DNA of 64,000 bases, from the NCBI GenBank assembly GCA_022393335.1, contig JAJEKB010000853.1, positions 56,146-120,145 of the forward strand, in the 5' to 3' direction. Made by a program: the position numbers and the translations under genes. The notes below the pieces were generated by a model that saw only the letters and a program-made list of their open reading frames with translations, had not been told where the DNA came from and ran no database searches. Source of the DNA: Macrotrachela quadricornifera. Lineage: Eukaryota; Rotifera; Eurotatoria; Philodinida; Philodinidae. Shown piece after piece: positions 58,863 through 64,000 of the stretch; positions within the stretch are counted from its first letter, which is position 1; each line of letters begins with the position of its first letter.

Positions 58863-61032
58863 TTAATCTTCAGTTCCACTACTATCAAATTTAAATTGAA
58901 CTGGAGATTTTCGACTAATAAAAGAATAAAGAAAAAATTTTTTTTTCTTTTAAACTATAAATAATATCTTACAAATAAATTTGATCATCATTTAGTTCTT
59001 CATCCGAATCATTAGGAAAAAGGCGAACACGAAGTGGATCACCAATAATGGGTAACGGTGGTGGAGTTCTATAAAAATAATTATTAATAATAAATAAATA
59101 TTTTATATTTACAATTGAGAATTAGCATGAATTGAATGAAGTCGAAATTCATCTAGTAAAACAAATCAAAAAATAAATTATTTTATAAAACATATTTTAT
59201 TCAAACCATCTGAATGTTCATCATGATAACCACCATAATTTGGTGGTCGTTTTGGTTTTTTTATTGGTGTACGACAACCATGACTAGCAGGAGAATTATT
59301 TCCACTCTTTGATGAAATAATCTATTATAAAATAAAAAAATTATTTTTGTTTTTACATATATTACTCTTTTGAAATATTCTACATATTCATGTCGACGTT
59401 GATTAAATGCAAATGGTGATACTATATGACAAATCTAAATAAAATAAAATTGTTTTTTTGTTGTTAATTCTTTTTTTGTCTCTTTATTTATTACTTCATT
59501 ATGAATAGTTGGACTATCAAGAATATCTTTGGCTGATGGTCGCATTTTATAATCAAATTGTATCATTCGAAGTAAAAGTTGTTTTAATTCAATATCAGTT
59601 AAAACTATAAAAAAAAATAAACAATTTCACAAAAATGATTTTTTTTTGTTCTATATTTAATTCAATACTACCTGAAATTATTTCAACTGGTAATTTTGAT
59701 TCACGTATATTTGTCCAAAGATCACCAGTTACTGGCATATTATAATCACTGACTAATTCAAGTGCTGCCATACCTAAACTAAATACATCAGCTGCTGTTG
59801 ATACTGTACCAGAAAGTACTTCAAATGCAAGATAACGTGCATCACCATCTTGTGCTAAAGTTGATGCCTAAAATAATACAATTTTTGTTTGTTATTTGTT
59901 TTTTTTTACATAGAATTTTCTTACACTTCGTAAATCATGTACAATACCAAAATCACAAAGTTTAAGAATTCCATCATTAGTAATTAAAATATTTTCTGGT
60001 TTAACCTTAAATAAAATATTCAAAAAAAAAAACTATTTATCTTTTTTTTTTCTTTCTATCTTACATCCATATGAACATAATACAATGAATGAAGAAAATC
60101 AAGTGCTTGACCAATTTGATAAAGAAAATGCCAAATCATTCGTTGTGTCATTAAATGTTCTGCAGCATATTCTAATAAACTTAAACATATAAAAATAATT
60201 CAAATTAAAATAAATCATTTTTATTTTCGGTATAACTTACTTGCTTTCACAAAGTTCAGTTTGAATATATAAACGTCCACGTTCTTCCCAAGCATGAATT
60301 ATTTTAAGAATATTTCTATGTGTAGCAAGGGCTTCTTGAAAACGAACTTCTTTTAATTTTTGATCACTAAAATAATATAATCGTAAACAAAAAAAAGACA
60401 TTAATTATCAATTTTTAAAAAAAAACATTCTTACCGATCAGATTTACCACGAAATTTAGTTAATGAACGTTTAATAGCATATAATTGATTATCTTCTTTA
60501 TGACGAACTTTATAAACCTTAAAATTATTTAAAGAAAAAACAAAAATTATAAAAATATAAAATAAAAATAATTTACTTCAGCAAATGAACCACGACCAAG
60601 ACATTCGAGATGTTCAAAACATTGATCCCAATAAGTAGATGTATCCGATTTTGTATAAAATGGACTTTCTAATGCTAAAAATATTCACAATAGAAAGATA
60701 ATATCTATAAATTAATACAAAAAAAATAAAATAAAATAAAAAATCAACATACCAATACCATAAGAATCAGTACTAACTGAAACAGCATTTGATGGTCTAA
60801 CAGCGGCAGCTGGTGTAAAATATCGAAAAACTCGACATGAAACAGGTTTAGGTGGTTGGTTTAATATTGTTCCTGGACGACTTATCTAATAATAAATAAA
60901 AATAAAAGAAAACAAAAATATTTCATTTACTTTTTTGCTTGAAAATATATGAAATGAATTATTTGTTGTACGTTCAGGTGAAAATATTAATTCAGTTTCG
61001 GTGGTCATCCTTGTCTCATATGACAAGGTCAT
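58863..61032 (-). CDS. PKMYT1: Myt1-type Wee-family kinase
   Basis: Minus-strand multi-exon gene. An upstream in-frame ATG (61030-61032, MTLSYETRMTTETE) and a second (61006-61008) are both possible starts; an acceptor-like TTTTTCTAG lies just upstream. Kinase motifs: glycine loop LGRGSFAEVYKV, Lys in LYAIKRSLTKFRG, catalytic loop HMDVKPENI (Myt1 HLDVKPANI rather than HRD), DFG in LCDFGIVHDL, GDARYLAFEVL (usual APE is AFE), TAADVFSLGMAALEL. Wee1/Myt1 kinases place inhibitory phosphates on Cdk1; the FRGKSDRDQKL region and HxDVKP fit Myt1. The C-terminal tail (RTPIKKPKRPPNYGG, PLPIIGDPLRVRLFPNDSDE, SRKSPVQFKF) shows no hydrophobic span, whereas Myt1 orthologues usually carry a membrane anchor after the kinase domain. 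Stop at 58863-58865. Confidence 0.85.
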
Positions 61033-61497
61033 CAAAACAGAATCTAGAAAAAGAAAAAAATAATTCTTATATATACCGATATTAATATTTTAATGAAAGT
61101 TTATTACATCTTTTACACATTTAAAATCAAAAGATTTTTTTGAAGAATCGATATTATTCAATAGTAAATCATTTATATGTCTATGTTATACTTAATCACC
61201 AGCAATTCTGTGAATAGATTTGTTTTTTTTTATTAGACCTTTTAATATTTTAATAAAGTAAAATAAAAACAAAAGTTTCTGTAGATTGAAAAAATTCTAC
61301 TGAGCACTAAACATTATATTTATATATAGATATAGATATAGATAATACAAGAAAAAAAAAGATTTCATTAACATCTGATTTGTTGTTGGTATTCAAAGAA
61401 AAATAAGACAATAAATTGAGTGTTACTGAGGAAAAAAAAACAATAGCCGCGGGATTATTTTAATATAAACAATGTTTTATTTTTCTTAGTTCTATTT
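61033..61497. other. Spacer upstream of the Myt1-like gene
   Basis: AT-rich, with TATATAGATATAG tracts near 61320-61345. It contains the probable 5' UTR or leader intron of the Myt1-like gene and the 3' UTR of the small hydrophilic gene. No other feature. Confidence 0.5.
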
Positions 61498-61743
61498 TCA
61501 TTCTTTTGATGATTGAGGGTGTAAACCATGTAAATGCCGATCAAGATTTGCTTCAGCTGCCTTTTCTGGTATGACTGTATCACCATGTGAATTCATTCCA
61601 TTTAAATTACCAGTTGAAATCGGTTTTGCCGTTGTCAGTTCAACAACTGCTTCTTTTTCTGGTGCAAGTGTACCTTCAGCAGCTGCTTGAGCTGGTAATT
61701 TTGAATTACCATGTTCATCCATACCTTGTACATTAGCTGCCAT
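61498..61743 (-). CDS. Small hydrophilic protein with two internal repeats
   Basis: 81 residues, single exon, ATG at 61741-61743. Two similar units: NVQGMDEHGNSKLPAQAAAE (4-23) and NLNGMNSHGDTVIPEKAAEA (47-66), consensus N-hydrophobic-x-G-M-(D/N)-x-H-G-(N/D)-(S/T)-x-hydrophobic-P-x-x-A-A. Between and after them the sequence is Ala/Glu/Lys-rich with no hydrophobic core, signal peptide or cysteine. It is likely disordered. I recognise no family. In a desiccation-tolerant rotifer such hydrophilic Ala/Glu/Gly/His-rich proteins invite comparison with hydrophilins or LEA proteins, but this is inference. Codon use and frame integrity support a real gene. Confidence 0.6.
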   Translation of the reverse strand: MAANVQGMDEHGNSKLPAQAAAEGTLAPEKEAVVELTTAKPISTGNLNGMNSHGDTVIPEKAAEANLDRHLHGLHPQSSKE

Positions 61744-62295
61744 TTCTCTTTTTTTATCTTTTATAAATTAAAAACTTCAATATCTAAAAATGACATATAG
61801 ACATTTTGAATTTTTTTGTTTTTTTTGTCATCTCATTATTGTATAAATTCTATTTTTTGATTTGAATTTTTCTTATGTCACACGCACAAAAAAAAAAGAA
61901 AAAAAAAACGAATTGAGAGAACAAAGAAAAAGAAAAAAAGATAGTAGACGGTAGTTGTGTTGATGGTAACACACGCAGATGATGACGACAAAATAATAAA
62001 GTCAACAAATAAGCGCGACATAATGCGTACGTGTGTGAATGTTAATGTATAAGAGAAAAAAATAGTGAACAACATCAATAACAACAACAGAAAAAAAAGA
62101 GAGAAAAATACAATTAGTCGAAAAAAAAGATGCCTGTTGACAATTAAACAAGAGGGAGAAAAAAAAAGAGATTCTTTGTCTGTACAGGTTCAGATTAGAA
62201 AATAGAAGATAAATAATAATGAAAGATGTCCCACAAACAACGTGAGAAATACATTTATTTTGAAAATTTTTGATTTCATTTTTCTTTAATTAAGA
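61744..62295. other. Spacer / promoter of the small hydrophilic gene
   Basis: Poly-A-rich and less AT-biased around 61950-62040. Minus-strand open frame 61878-62087 is Phe/Ser-rich and looks like an artefact of purine runs. No supported gene. Confidence 0.45.
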
Positions 62296-64000
62296 TCACC
62301 AATATGGAGGTGGTTGCATACTGTCTACACTGAGATTTGATGGTGGTGGTTGAAGATCATTGAATTGTGATATTAATGCTGGATCATTTGCTGACATATT
62401 ATTCATTGTTGTAAATTGTTGTTGAGAAGAAAACATTGTACTATTGCCATTAGATCCATGTGGTCCTTGTTGTTGTTGAGAATCAGGACCATTACTTGAT
62501 GATGCATGATAATGAATAGTACCTGGTTGAAGTTCAGGTGGTGGTCCACCGGCACCTAAACTTTGAATATTTAATTGTTGTATGGACATTGTTGCTGAAA
62601 CATATGTATTATTAATTGATTGTGGTAGTGGTGGTCGACCATCATTTGGATGCATTTGTGGATGAGAATGCATATGTGGATGCATGTGTGGATGCATATG
62701 TGGATGCATATGTGGATGATGCGGATGATGCGGATGATGTGATGGCGGTGGTGGTCCCATACCAAAACCATCGTCCATCATAGGTGGAAAACGCATATGT
62801 TGTTGTTGATGATGATGATTTGGTGGTGGACCTAATAATGGATCGACATTAGGCATTTTAGCATAATGTGGTGATGGTAGATGATGAAGATGTTGTTGTT
62901 GCATTGGATCAGATGATGAAGGCGGTGGTGGCAAACCTTTCGAAGAACGTGGTAGACCACCAGGATGTGGAAGCATCATTCCACCAGATGGATCAAGCAT
63001 ATGATGTGGTGGCATCATTTTATACATATGTGGATGTGGTGGTGGTAAATTACCTCCATGATGTGGATTAAAATGTGGTGGCATCGATTCTGGTGGTCCT
63101 AACATTCGATGATGTGGATTCATATTCTTAAAATAAATTGCAAAAAAAAATATTATATGTTTTTATTTTTCTAAATATTCATACTTGAAATTGCATATGT
63201 TGTTGTTGATGTGGCGGTAATGACATATGAGATGGTAGAGGTAATTGATCCATTGATTTAGTCATATGTACTAAATTTGGACTAATCAATGGTGGTCCAT
63301 TACCGCTAAGATTCGATGATAAAGATGGTGGTTTTGATCCAAGGTTATTCGATGAATTATTTGATGGATTATATGGAGAATTAGCTGATTGTAAACTATT
63401 TGTCATTTGTAACATACTACTTAATGGTGGTGCCATATTTGATGTTGGTGTTTTTGGACCACCATTAATATCTAATGGTTCATCTTTAGTTGATGCATTA
63501 TTATTTGAAATCATTAATGGTGATGATAAACTACTGTTTACAGTCAATTTAGATGGACGTGGTGATGCAGCTGATACACTTTGTGGTGTAAGATGTGATG
63601 GTGGTCCCTGTGAAGAATAAGTAGGAGTTGTTGAACCGGTTGGTTGTTGTCCTGATGATAATGGATTTATATTATTATTTGGTGTCGAAGTTGAACGTGT
63701 CGAAGGCGTCATAGGTTCGTCTTTACACGATGAAGATGATGATGGTAACGGAGGACCACTATTCGTTCCATTTAGTGGTCGATAGCCTCGATTTAAATGC
63801 CTAGTAATAATCAATTCTTCACCTTCCATACCTAAAATAGAAAGAAATTAAATATAATATTAAAGTATGTCAATGAAATTTATTTACCTATTTCATTATA
63901 ATCCATTTGTGTTGGTGATACTGTTAGTTGTACTTCACCTACATTACTAGGTAATTTTTTATTCGCTGATGATGGTAATGAATCAGGAATGAATTTTTCT
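62296..64000 (-). CDS. Pro/His/Ser/Asn-rich protein, transcription-cofactor-like (partial)
   Basis: The 3' part of a minus-strand gene that continues beyond the window. Visible exons: one entering from the right edge to about 63890 (IPDSLPSSANKKLPSNVGEV, then QLTVSPTQMDYNEI), about 63831-63186, and about 63126-62296 ending in VDSMQPPPYW and a stop. The protein is of low complexity, with Pro/Ser/Asn tracts, two KDEP motifs (CKDEPMTP, TKDEPLD), a Gly/Pro/Met/His region, a His-Pro-Met repeat and a more conserved-looking stretch NNTYVSATMSIQQLNIQSLG. Such composition is common in Wnt co-activators of the BCL9/Legless type and other nuclear cofactors, but no diagnostic domain is in view. Introns are short. 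Confidence 0.65.
62655..62745 (-). repeat. 12-bp coding minisatellite (His-Pro-His-Met)
   Basis: GGATGCATATGT and close variants repeat in tandem, then shorten to GGATGATGC units. On the minus strand they encode alternating His-Pro-His-Met and His-Pro-His. The resulting His-rich block could bind metal ions or be neutral repeat expansion. Confidence 0.85.

Noticed and set aside
62571..62771. Ile/His-rich frame (minus) over the His-repeat
   Set aside because: Shifted reading of the HPHM minisatellite within the larger Pro/His-rich gene.
62296..64000. Naming the Pro/His-rich gene BCL9/Legless or SSBP
   Set aside because: Composition is suggestive, but no HD1, HD2 or LUFS-type domain is in the visible part, so a name would be a guess.
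1..64000. tRNA, rRNA and CRISPR searches by eye
   Set aside because: GTTCGA-like words (for example near 28493 and 37604) lack flanking acceptor and anticodon stems; no rRNA blocks or regularly spaced repeats with unique spacers were seen.

Overview
The window is strongly AT-rich eukaryotic DNA. Its genes are cut by many short introns, mostly 50-70 bp with GT-AG ends, and use the standard genetic code. The gene set is metazoan: a Syk-type kinase, a Fuseless-type presynaptic protein, a tyrosine decarboxylase-like enzyme, a DPP6/DPP10-type protein and a Myt1 kinase. An intronless ankyrin-ADP-ribosyltransferase gene, an ARM-TIR gene, compact introns and decayed DNA transposons fit a bdelloid rotifer (Rotaria or Adineta type) best. 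That assignment is inference; no rRNA or mitochondrial marker is present.

Layout. 1-12.3 kb is mostly non-coding and repeat-derived. It holds a GAT microsatellite, a large foldback repeat (3.85-4.66 kb), a YHYH-family pseudogene (6.3-7.0 kb) and scattered GGAAATTTC-type repeats. 12.3-14.7 kb (+) is a Fuseless-like multipass membrane protein. 17.7-20.4 kb (+) is a two-SH2 Syk-family tyrosine kinase. 22.7-23.8 kb (+) is a single-exon ankyrin-ART. 25.6-29.7 kb (+) is a 13-exon PLP decarboxylase closest to tyrosine decarboxylase. 30.5-31.4 kb (-) is a broken gene with a ubiquitin-interacting-like motif, facing away from a small orphan gene (31.8-33.1 kb, +). 34.0-38.9 kb (-) is a DHX9/maleless-like helicase pseudogene invaded by several DNA transposons, one of them a piggyBac relic nested inside a hAT-like element; hAT transposase debris follows to 39.9 kb. 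41.7-45.1 kb (-) is an ARM-repeat/TIR gene, head to head with a tight COX14-like/archease pair (45.46-47.36 kb, +) separated by 9 nt. 48.4-56.8 kb (+) is a DPP6/DPP10-type dipeptidyl-peptidase-like gene with two possible first exons. 57.1-58.3 kb (-) is an IMMP2L-like protein without its catalytic residues. 58.9-61.0 kb (-) is a Myt1-type kinase. 61.5-61.7 kb (-) is a small hydrophilic two-repeat protein. 62.3-64.0 kb (-) is the 3' part of a low-complexity Pro/His/Ser-rich protein.

The genes do not form one pathway. Several belong to neuronal biology (Fuseless, tyramine/octopamine synthesis, a Kv4-modulator-like DPP), two to mitochondria (COX14-like, IMMP2L-like), and two to NAD+ chemistry (ART and TIR). 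The points most worth following are the 9-nt COX14-archease spacing with a splice acceptor 3 nt before the first ATG (operon or trans-splicing), the layered transposon insertions in the helicase pseudogene, the inactive-looking S26 and S9 enzymes, and the two-repeat hydrophilic protein.
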